From an uncultured Ilumatobacter sp. (GTDB taxonomy: Bacteria > Actinomycetota > Acidimicrobiia > Acidimicrobiales > Ilumatobacteraceae), in contig CALAHA010000124.1 in the NCBI GenBank assembly GCA_937891565.1, positions 1 to 5,465 on the forward strand: a DNA stretch of 5,465 nucleotides. The letters run 5' to 3'. The notes under the pieces are model-generated. The model was not told the DNA's origin. It searched no databases and worked only from the letters and a program-made list of their open reading frames with translations. Position numbers and translations under genes: made by a program. Shown one piece after another: positions 1 to 5,386 of this stretch (position 1 is its first letter; each line of letters opens with the position of its first letter).

Positions 1-10
1 TGGCATTCTC

Positions 11-670
11 ATGACTCTACTAAAGTCCGGCGTTCCGGCTCTCTTTGAAGCACGCGCGGTCAAGTCGGTGAGCGGAACAACTCGCGATTCGTCCGATGGC
101 CGAATCGCCACCCGACTCCGCAACCGCGAGCACGTCATCGACACGTTCATCGAGCTGGTGAACGAAGGTGAGGAAGGCACGCTCGACCAAGTCATTGACC
201 GGTCAGGTGTTGCTCGACGATCGATTTACCGATACTTCGACGACCTGTCCGACCTCTCGATGCAGGTGTTCCGACGTGTGGCTGAAGAAGCTGCGGGCGA
301 TGCAGTACTCGACAATCCGGGGGTGGGTCCGCTGCCCGAACGGATCTCTATTTTCGCGTCGGTCCGCCTCCATTCGCTCGCCAAGACACATGCATTCGGG
401 TTGCTGGCTCGCCGTCGTCTGGCCGATATCGAGGGCGTCCGAGATGGTCTCGTTGTCATCACCAACATCGCTCGGTTACAGCTCGTTGATCAGTTTGAAC
501 CAGAACTGGCACAGATGAACGACGAGCGACGCGAACGCGTGATCGACACCATGATCCTGCTGACCAGCTTCGAGAGCTACGACGTGCTGAAGCGACAACT
601 GGGCCGCCCGGTCAATGTGGTCGAGACCACGTGGACCGAGGCGATCACGACGATGCTCAACGCCGGTTGA
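11..670 (+). CDS. TetR/AcrR-family transcriptional regulator
   Basis: This is a predicted DNA-binding repressor of 219 residues, a normal TetR length. The helix-turn-helix lies at about residues 57-80, where SGVARRSIYRYFDD (65-78) is the typical recognition helix followed by the family's YRYF signature. The rest is a helical ligand-binding and dimerisation region with no motif that names the ligand. About 35 residues precede the DNA-binding domain. That is somewhat long, so an in-frame GTG at 68 is a possible alternative start. The frame is also open to the left edge of the window, so the true start could lie upstream; I took the ATG at 11. The gene converges on the acyl-CoA ligase with only 9 bp between the two stop codons. 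Control of nearby lipid genes is plausible from the neighbourhood, but no operator assigned to it is visible. Confidence 0.88.
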   Translation: MTLLKSGVPALFEARAVKSVSGTTRDSSDGRIATRLRNREHVIDTFIELVNEGEEGTLDQVIDRSGVARRSIYRYFDDLSDLSMQVFRRVAEEAAGDAVLDNPGVGPLPERISIFASVRLHSLAKTHAFGLLARRRLADIEGVRDGLVVITNIARLQLVDQFEPELAQMNDERRERVIDTMILLTSFESYDVLKRQLGRPVNVVETTWTEAITTMLNAG

Positions 671-679
671 CGTCTGGGT

Positions 680-2125
680 TCATCCGTCCGAGACGCCCAG
701 CAGACGCGCGGCAATAGCGCGCAGCTCTGTTTTCTGGATTTTCGTGCCATTCGGCCCAGGAGTCGTGGGGAACTCGTCGATCACGAGCACACGGACCGGC
801 ACCTTGTAGCGCGCAAGCCGTTCGCGGCAGCGGTCAATCGCTGTTGACTCGACGAACCCCACCCCAGCGCCGACGACGAACCCGACGGGGCGCGCTCCGT
901 TGGGCAGGTCGATAGCGACGACTTGTGCCGCATCGACTGCATCGTCGTCCATCAGCACTGCTTCGATCTCCGTGGGGCTGACGAGGAACCCTCCCAACCG
1001 CAAGACGTCACCCATCCGTGCGATGTATTCGAAACTGCGGTCACCGTCGGCTTCAGCGAGGTCACCTGTCCGGAACCAGCCGTCGTCGTGATGCTGGGCT
1101 GTCAACTCGGCGTCGATGTGTTCGCCGCCTTCGGCCAGGTAGCCGGCAAACAGGCTCGGCCCACGGAGTTGCAGCTCTCCGTCGACGATGCGGTACGACG
1201 CGTGCGACGACGACAACGTGCCACCCGCTCGGGTGCGGTTGGCCGCGTCGCCGTCGGGGTTGCGCAGCGTAAACAGGGCCTGTACCTCGCTCATCCCGTA
1301 CAGGCCTGTCAGCGTGGCACCTGCCGCTGCGGCCCGCTCGACAATGCCGTCAAGGCTGGTGTTGAAACGGGCGTAGCCGCCGAGGCGGACCATCGATACG
1401 TCGGTGCCATGCTCGAGCAGCCGGTGGAACATGTCGTCACTGCCGTTCAGGCAGGTCACCCGCTCAGACTCGATCAGGGCCGCCGTCAGCGCGAGAGCGA
1501 AGTCGTTCACGACGACGCGACAGCCGGCTGCGACAGCAGCCATGAGGGAGCCAAGGCCGAAGGTTCCGCACAGCGGCATCACCGCCATTACTGTGTCGTC
1601 CGATCGGTAGCCGAAACGTGCGGCGGCATCGACGGCATGGTCGGCAATCGAGCACTGCTGCTGGAGCACCATCTTGGGACGACTCGTGGTCCCCGACGTG
1701 GTGAAGACGACGAACGGATCTTCCCGTCTACGTACTCGCCCCATGGGCGACGCCGTTGTCCATTCGGGTAGAGCTCCATCAAGCGAAGCCGCAACGTCAA
1801 CCATCCGAGCGCCTGATCGCTCAACCAAATCGGCAGCCTCATCGTCGCTATAACGCGTGTTGACCGACACGGCGATGAATCCTCCCGCGGCACACGCAAG
1901 CAGCAGCCGCAAATATCCGATGCCGTTGGGGAGTCGGATCGGAATGCGGTTGCCGGGCTCAAGGCCCTGCTTGTTAAGCCAGGCAGCGAGTCGACGACCA
2001 TCGTCGGCAAGCTCGCGCGCCGAACGACTCGTCCCGTCGTCGAATTGGAGATGTGAGTCCGATCCTTCGAACACGTCGAGAACGTCAAGGTGAAGCGCTG
2101 GCACAGGGGCCAGTGTCGCACTCAC
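680..2125 (-). CDS. Acyl-CoA synthetase / AMP-dependent ligase (ANL superfamily)
   Basis: This enzyme is expected to activate a carboxylic (probably fatty) acid with ATP, giving acyl-AMP and then acyl-CoA, in the cytoplasm. It has 481 residues, at the short end for acyl-CoA ligases. The core motifs appear in order: P-loop TSGTTSRPKM (143-152), YGMSE (276-280), RTGD (352-355) with the adenosine-binding Asp355, the hinge segment at about 366-388 ending SPTEIE, and the C-terminal NGTKIQKTELR (459-469). Lys462 there is the likely catalytic lysine. The P-loop is unusual: Ser148 replaces the Gly of TSGTTGxPK, and Met152 follows the lysine where Gly is usual. The start is GTG at 2125, chosen because homology-like sequence begins soon after it; no clear Shine-Dalgarno precedes it, and an inverted repeat covers it. 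The substrate cannot be read from the sequence. Family assignment is secure, chain-length specificity is not. Confidence 0.93.
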   Translation of the reverse strand: MSATLAPVPALHLDVLDVFEGSDSHLQFDDGTSRSARELADDGRRLAAWLNKQGLEPGNRIPIRLPNGIGYLRLLLACAAGGFIAVSVNTRYSDDEAADLVERSGARMVDVAASLDGALPEWTTASPMGRVRRREDPFVVFTTSGTTSRPKMVLQQQCSIADHAVDAAARFGYRSDDTVMAVMPLCGTFGLGSLMAAVAAGCRVVVNDFALALTAALIESERVTCLNGSDDMFHRLLEHGTDVSMVRLGGYARFNTSLDGIVERAAAAGATLTGLYGMSEVQALFTLRNPDGDAANRTRAGGTLSSSHASYRIVDGELQLRGPSLFAGYLAEGGEHIDAELTAQHHDDGWFRTGDLAEADGDRSFEYIARMGDVLRLGGFLVSPTEIEAVLMDDDAVDAAQVVAIDLPNGARPVGFVVGAGVGFVESTAIDRCRERLARYKVPVRVLVIDEFPTTPGPNGTKIQKTELRAIAARLLGVSDG

Positions 2126-2135
2126 GCTTCGTGAG
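2121..2135. repeat. 15-bp inverted repeat over the ligase start codon
   Basis: CTCACG-CTT-CGTGAG is a perfect inverted repeat with 6-bp arms and a 3-base centre. It contains the GTG start codon (2125-2123) of the acyl-CoA ligase. In the DNA it could be an operator half-site pair. In the ligase mRNA it could fold into a small hairpin burying the start codon. Neither role is shown, and a 6-bp repeat can arise by chance. Confidence 0.35.
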
Positions 2136-2202
2136 CCAGGAGGCGAGGCACGGTCTTTGTGCCGCCAGGTGGTCGGAGCGAGCCGGCGGGCCCAACGCGA
2201 AT

Positions 2203-2208
2203 TACCCT
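2203..2208 (+). promoter_or_regulatory. Candidate -10 box for a leaderless yceH-like transcript
   Basis: TACCCT fits the TAnnnT actinobacterial -10 pattern and ends exactly 6 bases before the ATG at 2215. Transcription would therefore start at or next to the A of the start codon. No Shine-Dalgarno sequence lies upstream of that ATG, which agrees with a leaderless message. I see no good -35 element. Confidence 0.4.
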
Positions 2209-2214
2209 GCGGTC

Positions 2215-2880
2215 ATGGAGTTGACCGTCAAAGAAGTCCGCGTGCTCGGGTGTCTGATCGAAAAGGGTGCGACGACCCCGGATCATTATCCGCTGTCGAC
2301 GAACGCGCTCGTCAACGCATGCAATCAAAGGTCGAACCGTGAGCCGGTCGTCGAATACAGCGAACAGGAGGCTGTCGCTGCGATGGTTCTCGTCCGCCAA
2401 AACGGACTGGCGCGGACGAACGGGAGTGGCCGTTCCGACAAGCACCGGCACATTCTCATCGACGCGCTCGGGATCGATCTCGACCAGCAGGCGTTGCTCG
2501 CCGTGATGATGTTGCGTGGGCCGCAGTCGTCTGGCGAATTGAAGACACGGACCGATCGGTACGCAACATCGCAGGGCTCGGGCTTTGAGTCACCCGACGA
2601 CATCGAAGCAGTGCTCACAGCAATGGCAGACAAGGCCGACCCCTACGTCGCCAACATCGGTCGAGGGCCGGGCCAAAGCCAAGACCGGTGGGCGCATCTC
2701 TTCGGCGAGACGGTGCCCGACGTCAACGACCTCGGCACTCCCCCGACCCCTGCAACCCCTACGACCCCTGCGAGCCCGTCCCTGGCGCAGCGGGTCGAAA
2801 GCTTGGAGGCCCGGCTGGCAGTTCTCGAGGAGGCGCTCGGTATGCCGGCCGCCACGTCGTACCCTGCGCAAGATGACTGA
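2215..2880 (+). CDS. YceH/DUF480-family winged-helix protein
   Basis: This is a 221-residue cytoplasmic protein of the YceH (DUF480, UPF0502) family, whose members fold as two winged-helix units. Its biochemical role is not established. Family marks are visible: the opening VKEVRVLGCLIEKGATTPDHYPLS, the NACNQRSNREPVV stretch at about residues 32-44, the second winged helix with LRGPQSSGELKTR, and the GRGPGQSQDRWAHLFG segment before the tail. The tail has a Pro/Thr-rich linker (about 176-190) and then a heptad-like segment with RVESLEARLAVLEEAL, probably a short coiled coil for oligomerisation. The frame is open further upstream to 2053, but those 54 codons do not look like family sequence and overlap the ligase gene antisense. 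I therefore use the ATG at 2215, which sits just behind a TAnnnT box. Its stop overlaps the start of the next gene. Confidence 0.93.
   Translation: MELTVKEVRVLGCLIEKGATTPDHYPLSTNALVNACNQRSNREPVVEYSEQEAVAAMVLVRQNGLARTNGSGRSDKHRHILIDALGIDLDQQALLAVMMLRGPQSSGELKTRTDRYATSQGSGFESPDDIEAVLTAMADKADPYVANIGRGPGQSQDRWAHLFGETVPDVNDLGTPPTPATPTTPASPSLAQRVESLEARLAVLEEALGMPAATSYPAQDD
2745..2780 (+). repeat. Degenerate 9-bp tandem repeat coding a Pro/Thr linker
   Basis: Four imperfect 9-base units (GACCCCTGC, AACCCCTAC, GACCCCTGC, GAGCCCGTC) lie in frame in the yceH-like gene. They encode the TPATPTTPASPS-type linker between the second winged helix and the coiled-coil tail. Such a repeat could vary in copy number by slippage, always in steps of three residues, without breaking the frame. 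Confidence 0.6.
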
Positions 2881-3403
2881 CATCGCCCCCCTTGATGACG
2901 GCTCGGAACTCTGCGTTGCCTGCGGGATCTGCTGCGACGGCATCCTGTTTTCTTCCGTCACGGTTACGGACCCATCTGAAGCTGAGCGTGTACGCGCCCT
3001 CCGGATTCCCGTCCACGTGGTCGACGAACGCCATTTCTTCGATCAACCGTGTTCTGCACTTGGAGACAAAGGATGTTCGATCTACACCGAGCGGCCGCTC
3101 CTCTGCCATGCTTATCGATGTTTGCTGCTCAAGCAGGTCGACGCTGGCACAATGCCGCTCGCAGACGCGGTACGCACCGTCGAGGAGGCACGACGCCGCG
3201 AGGTCGAGATCCGGGCATTGATGAATCTCGACGTTGCGACGGATGGCACCCCGCTCGTTCAGCTGTACCGACAGTTCCTGCTCGACAATGCTGACCAGCC
3301 CGATTGCCGCGAATCGCCAGAATCGCGCGAACTCATCAAGCGCTTCGAACACCATCAGGTCGAATTGGCGAAAAACTTTGAACCGGCGATGATCACCGTC
3401 TAA
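2873..3403 (+). CDS. YkgJ-type cysteine-cluster protein (zinc/iron-chelating domain)
   Basis: This 176-residue protein carries the CxxCxxCC cluster of the YkgJ/UPF0153 family, a domain predicted to bind zinc or an iron-sulfur centre; its physiological role is unknown. The N-terminal cluster is C14-V-A-C17-G-I-C20-C21. A second set, Cys60, Cys68, Cys78 and Cys83, includes the typical CSIYTERPLLCHAYRC stretch, making eight conserved-type cysteines. The C-terminal half is helical and charged, with no further motif. The ATG at 2873 overlaps the last 8 bases of the yceH-like gene (ATGACTGA). Translation is therefore probably coupled and the two genes share one transcript. The frame is open further upstream, but that part is the shadow of the yceH-like gene and lacks family features. 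A strong hairpin begins 10 bases after the stop. Confidence 0.9.
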   Translation: MTDIAPLDDGSELCVACGICCDGILFSSVTVTDPSEAERVRALRIPVHVVDERHFFDQPCSALGDKGCSIYTERPLLCHAYRCLLLKQVDAGTMPLADAVRTVEEARRREVEIRALMNLDVATDGTPLVQLYRQFLLDNADQPDCRESPESRELIKRFEHHQVELAKNFEPAMITV

Positions 3404-3413
3404 GGCACGAGCC

Positions 3414-3440
3414 GCAGCGCCAGACGCCACGTCGCGCTGC
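3414..3440 (+). terminator. GC-rich hairpin after the yceH-ykgJ pair
   Basis: The arms GCAGCGC (3414-3420) and GCGCTGC (3434-3440) pair perfectly. Inside them GACG (3423-3426) pairs with CGTC (3430-3433) around a CCA loop. This gives 11 base pairs broken only by a two-base bulge. It lies 10 bases past the ykgJ-like stop and before the next gene, where a terminator is expected. There is no T-tract behind it, so it may be a U-less terminator, an RNA-stabilising 3' end or part of the next leader. Confidence 0.5.
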
Positions 3441-3471
3441 TGCGATGACAAGACGGTGCAACAAGAGCGCA

Positions 3472-3477
3472 TACGAT
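3472..3477 (+). promoter_or_regulatory. Possible -10 box for the CNB-domain gene
   Basis: TACGAT matches TAnnnT and lies 33 bases before the ATG at 3511, behind the putative terminator hairpin. It would give a short 5' leader of about 27 bases. No well-spaced -35 element is visible, so this is a weak suggestion. Confidence 0.25.
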
Positions 3478-3510
3478 GTTGACCACACGACGAGAAACGA
3501 GCTCACCGCT

Positions 3511-3930
3511 ATGTCCAAGAATGCTTACCGCGAGCACATGCAGAACGTTCCGCTGCTCTCCGGACTTGATACGCGAGAGCTCGATGAGGTCATCGACATC
3601 ACGACCGACATCAGCGTGCCCGCTGCCCGGATCCTCATCAAAGAAGGAGCCAGCGTTCAGGAGATGATCATTGTCATCGACGGCAACCTTGAGGTCACTC
3701 GCGGCGGTCAACACGTCGCGAACATTGGGCCCGGCGGCTTCGCCGGCGAAATGGCGCTCCTCACCGATTCGCCACACAACGCAACAGTTGCGGCCACGGT
3801 GGACTCACGCGTGCTTCACATTGAGGGTGGAGCCTTCGACGTACTGCTCAAGCGGGTTCCAGCTATCGCCGTCAAGATGTTGCCCATCGTTGCGTCGCGC
3901 GTCACCAAGCCAGACGATCACTCAGCCTGA
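3511..3930 (+). CDS. Stand-alone cyclic nucleotide-binding (CNB) domain protein
   Basis: This is a 139-residue protein that is almost entirely one CNB (Crp/cAMP-binding) domain; no DNA-binding or enzymatic domain follows. The fold opens with NVPLLSGLDTRELDEV (12-27), the usual N-terminal helix entry. The beta-roll follows, with GNLEVTRGG at 58-66. The phosphate-binding cassette is GGFAGEMALLTDSPHNATV (75-93). Its ribose-binding Glu80 is present, but the Arg that normally contacts the cyclic phosphate is His89. Single-domain CNB proteins may sense cNMP or act only as interaction modules, and the Arg loss makes classical cAMP binding doubtful. The frame is open to an ATG at 3445. I prefer the ATG at 3511 because family-like sequence begins there and the extension lies in the leader region. 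The gene converges on the CPxW protein. Confidence 0.87.
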   Translation: MSKNAYREHMQNVPLLSGLDTRELDEVIDITTDISVPAARILIKEGASVQEMIIVIDGNLEVTRGGQHVANIGPGGFAGEMALLTDSPHNATVAATVDSRVLHIEGGAFDVLLKRVPAIAVKMLPIVASRVTKPDDHSA

Positions 3931-4243
3931 CATCGCGTCGCCGATCAGTGTCCGTTGACGGCCGAGCGAAGTTGATCGAGCGTCGGCGACCCGGCCAAAC
4001 CTGCCGGTGTTTTGTAGACCCGGCACGACAAGCCACAGGTGTGTCGAGATCGGCAAAGGGATCCACGCCATCCACCATGATGCTCGGTGAGCCCCGAAAC
4101 TGAGTCGCCTCGGCCTCTTCGACGGTGTTCACGATGCGACGCTCAATCACCATCTCAGGGTGTTGAGCGCCAAGCGTACGAAGATGGCCGTCTGCGACGA
4201 GCCAGTTCGGGCAGTCATCGAAGTAGAGCAGCGTCACGTTCAT
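3902..4243 (-). CDS. Thioredoxin-like CPNW protein (DF-family (seleno)protein-like), frameshifted
   Basis: The first 70 residues look like a small thioredoxin-fold protein of the kind annotated in actinobacteria as DF-family (seleno)protein or thioredoxin-like. They include YFDDCPNW at 7-14 with redox-type Cys11, RGSPSIMVDG at 50-59 carrying the expected cis-Pro, and DPFAD. After DTPV the frame as read (113 residues in all) turns into Arg-rich sequence unlike the family. Restoring one G in the GG at 4034-4033 gives DTPVGLSCRVYKTPAGLAGSP and a stop at 3945, for a normal-looking 99-residue protein. The repaired stop lies 14 bp from the convergent CNB gene, whereas the unrepaired frame runs 29 bp into it. 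So this is either a decayed gene or a sequence error. The ATG at 4243 is chosen over one at 4291 because homology-like sequence starts there and a TAnnnT box precedes it. Confidence 0.8.
   Translation of the reverse strand: MNVTLLYFDDCPNWLVADGHLRTLGAQHPEMVIERRIVNTVEEAEATQFRGSPSIMVDGVDPFADLDTPVACRAGSTKHRQVWPGRRRSINFARPSTDTDRRRDVRLSDRLAW
3945..4033 (-). other. Out-of-frame C-terminal part of the CPNW protein
   Basis: In the alternative minus frame this stretch encodes LSCRVYKTPAGLAGSPTLDQ followed by a nine-residue end and TGA at 3947-3945. It joins smoothly to the upstream part if a single G is added at 4033/4034. It includes the second conserved-type Cys (GLSC). It has no start codon of its own that makes sense, so it is a displaced gene end and not a separate gene. 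Confidence 0.75.
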
Positions 4244-4249
4244 GGCTCC

Positions 4250-4255
4250 AACGTA
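4250..4255 (-). promoter_or_regulatory. Candidate -10 box for a leaderless CPNW-protein transcript
   Basis: On the minus strand TACGTT ends 6 bases before the ATG at 4243, the same geometry as at the yceH-like gene. It predicts a transcript starting at the start codon. A GGAG lies between box and ATG but only 2 bases from the ATG, too close for a normal ribosome-binding site. Confidence 0.4.
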
Positions 4256-4266
4256 AACCTTGCAAT

Positions 4267-4278
4267 ACCGTCGACGGT
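4267..4278. promoter_or_regulatory. 12-bp perfect palindrome in the divergent promoter region
   Basis: ACCGTCGACGGT is a perfect palindrome. If the CPNW-protein message starts at 4243, it covers about -24 to -35 of that promoter, a position where a bound repressor would block the polymerase. It is a candidate operator only. The 163-bp gap to the SCO6745-type gene (4244-4406) otherwise holds just the two candidate -10 boxes and a weak 7-bp inverted repeat (4318-4324 with 4348-4354). Confidence 0.35.
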
Positions 4279-4393
4279 GATGAGCGCACATCTACCGACG
4301 CGTGATGTTCTCAATTCTCGACAGCCGAAGAGCGAACCGCACACGAACTGTCGATGCGTGGCCTTCAAGGACTGCCCGCCGAACGTCGAGAAG

Positions 4394-4399
4394 TAGCTT
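4394..4399 (+). promoter_or_regulatory. Candidate -10 box for the SCO6745-type gene
   Basis: TAGCTT fits TAnnnT and ends 7 bases before the ATG at 4407, consistent with a leaderless or nearly leaderless transcript. There is no convincing ribosome-binding site and no recognisable -35. Confidence 0.35.
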
Positions 4400-4406
4400 C
4401 GCTCGC

Positions 4407-5336
4407 ATGAACCGCGCAGAGGTCATCGCTACCGCATTCGTCCCCACACCCGCAGGCGTCGTGTCCCCGCCGACTCAGGATTCGTCAGCCGCTCGGCGGT
4501 TGCGCGATGCCATCGAACCAATCGCGATGCACTCGGTGTGGTGCGAAGGAACGAGTGCCCGCCTCGGGGCTTTGGGCCTCGACTTCTTCGAAAGCTATGT
4601 CACCTGTCGCGCCTCGTTGCTCGGCGAGCCCGAACCTGGAGTCGTCGTCGCGACCTTTGCCGTTTTCGAGCCGACCGTGATCTGCGCGGTGTACGAGGCG
4701 GGCCGTTCGAAATGCGGCCGCGCCGAGTTGCTCGCGGCACGCGACGAGTCGACCATTGCCAGCCTGTCGGCGGCGCTCAACAATGTCGACACCGAACGGG
4801 TCGGCACTGTTGCCAATGTGCTGCTCGACGCGGCGATGAGCGCCGACGGGACTGGCCGCCCACTATTCTCGGGCCTCCGTGACCAGCCCGTTCCCGCAGG
4901 CGCCATCGGTCGCCTCTGGCGAGCGTGCGAGTTGATTCGTGAACATCGAGGTGACAGTCACGTGGCCGTCTGCGTGGCAGCCGGGTTGAGCCCGGTTGCG
5001 ATGAACATCCTCACCGAACTCTGGGTCGGCATGCCGATCGCCACGTACTCAGCATCCCGCTTTTGGTCGCTACCAACAATCGAGGCGACCTGCGAAGATC
5101 TGCGATCACGCGGTTGGCTCGACGGTGATCAACTGTCCGCGGCTGGCCGAACGATGCGCGACCAAATCGAATCGGCGACCGATGGACTCCAGGGTTCAAT
5201 CATCGACAGTGTCGTCCTCGGCTGTTCCGACGACGCTGCCGTCGAAGGCCTGATCAACGATCTCGCCGACTGGTCGCAACGATGCATCGACGCCAACGCC
5301 TTCCCTCCTGACGTCTTCAAACGCGCGGCGGGGTAA
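4407..5336 (+). CDS. SCO6745/SalK-type protein
   Basis: This 309-residue protein resembles the actinobacterial SCO6745 family, sometimes named SalK-like, a family without a settled biochemical function. Recognisable parts are the LGLDFFESYVTCRASLLGEP segment (56-75), VVVATFAVFEP (79-89) corresponding to the usual FYNFxP stretch, GRPLF (150-154), the signature LIREHRGDSHVA (176-187), and a C-terminal helix-turn-helix-like unit with SRGWLDGDQLSAAGRTMRDQ (234-253). The second half resembles a winged-helix or MarR-type wing, so DNA binding is possible but unproven. There is no signal peptide or membrane segment. The frame is open to an ATG at 4302, but those 35 codons are Arg-rich and unlike the family. 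The ATG at 4407 begins the protein-like sequence and has a TAnnnT box before it. The gene is divergent from the CPNW protein and convergent with the acyl-CoA dehydrogenase. Confidence 0.82.
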   Translation: MNRAEVIATAFVPTPAGVVSPPTQDSSAARRLRDAIEPIAMHSVWCEGTSARLGALGLDFFESYVTCRASLLGEPEPGVVVATFAVFEPTVICAVYEAGRSKCGRAELLAARDESTIASLSAALNNVDTERVGTVANVLLDAAMSADGTGRPLFSGLRDQPVPAGAIGRLWRACELIREHRGDSHVAVCVAAGLSPVAMNILTELWVGMPIATYSASRFWSLPTIEATCEDLRSRGWLDGDQLSAAGRTMRDQIESATDGLQGSIIDSVVLGCSDDAAVEGLINDLADWSQRCIDANAFPPDVFKRAAG

Positions 5337-5369
5337 CTGCCGCTTCCGCCAGGCTGACAGCAGTTCCCC
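5331..5369. terminator. Weak hairpin between two convergent genes
   Basis: GGGTAACTGC (5331-5340) pairs with GCAGTTCCCC (5360-5369) over nine of ten positions, with one mismatch at 5334/5366. It includes the TAA stop of the SCO6745-type gene. The 19-base loop is long and there is no T-tract. It sits where a terminator serving both convergent genes would be expected. Confidence 0.25.
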
Positions 5370-5386
5370 CGAGAGCTGGTGTTTCG

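Noticed and set aside
674..700. CTGGG...CCCAG inverted repeat at the TetR/ligase convergent junction as a terminator.
   Set aside because: Only 5 bp of stem with a 17-base loop, mostly inside the ligase coding sequence and without a T-tract.
923..1771. A 282-codon plus-strand open frame opposite the acyl-CoA ligase.
   Set aside because: It lies wholly antisense to a gene with clear AMP-ligase motifs, has no recognisable domain, and is the kind of shadow frame that high-GC codon bias produces.
2053..2214. Longer start for the yceH-like gene.
   Set aside because: These 54 codons overlap the start of the divergent ligase and show none of the family sequence, which begins at the ATG at 2215.
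2585..2872. Upstream extension of the ykgJ-like frame, which could suggest a longer fused protein.
   Set aside because: The 96 extra codons are out of frame within the yceH-like gene and read as Arg/Pro-rich noise; the Cys-cluster protein begins naturally at the ATG at 2873.
2759..3472. A 237-codon minus-strand open frame across the yceH/ykgJ junction.
   Set aside because: It runs antisense to two genes with strong family signatures and encodes low-complexity Arg/Ala/Pro-rich sequence without motifs.
4026..4042. Programmed ribosomal frameshift site in the CPNW protein.
   Set aside because: A -1 shift would be needed, but the region lacks an X-XXY-YYZ slippery heptamer and an obvious downstream structure; a plain base deletion is simpler.
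4318..4354. Inverted repeat TCGACAG...CTGTCGA in the divergent spacer.
   Set aside because: The arms are only 7 bp with a 23-base loop and do not extend, so chance is a sufficient explanation.
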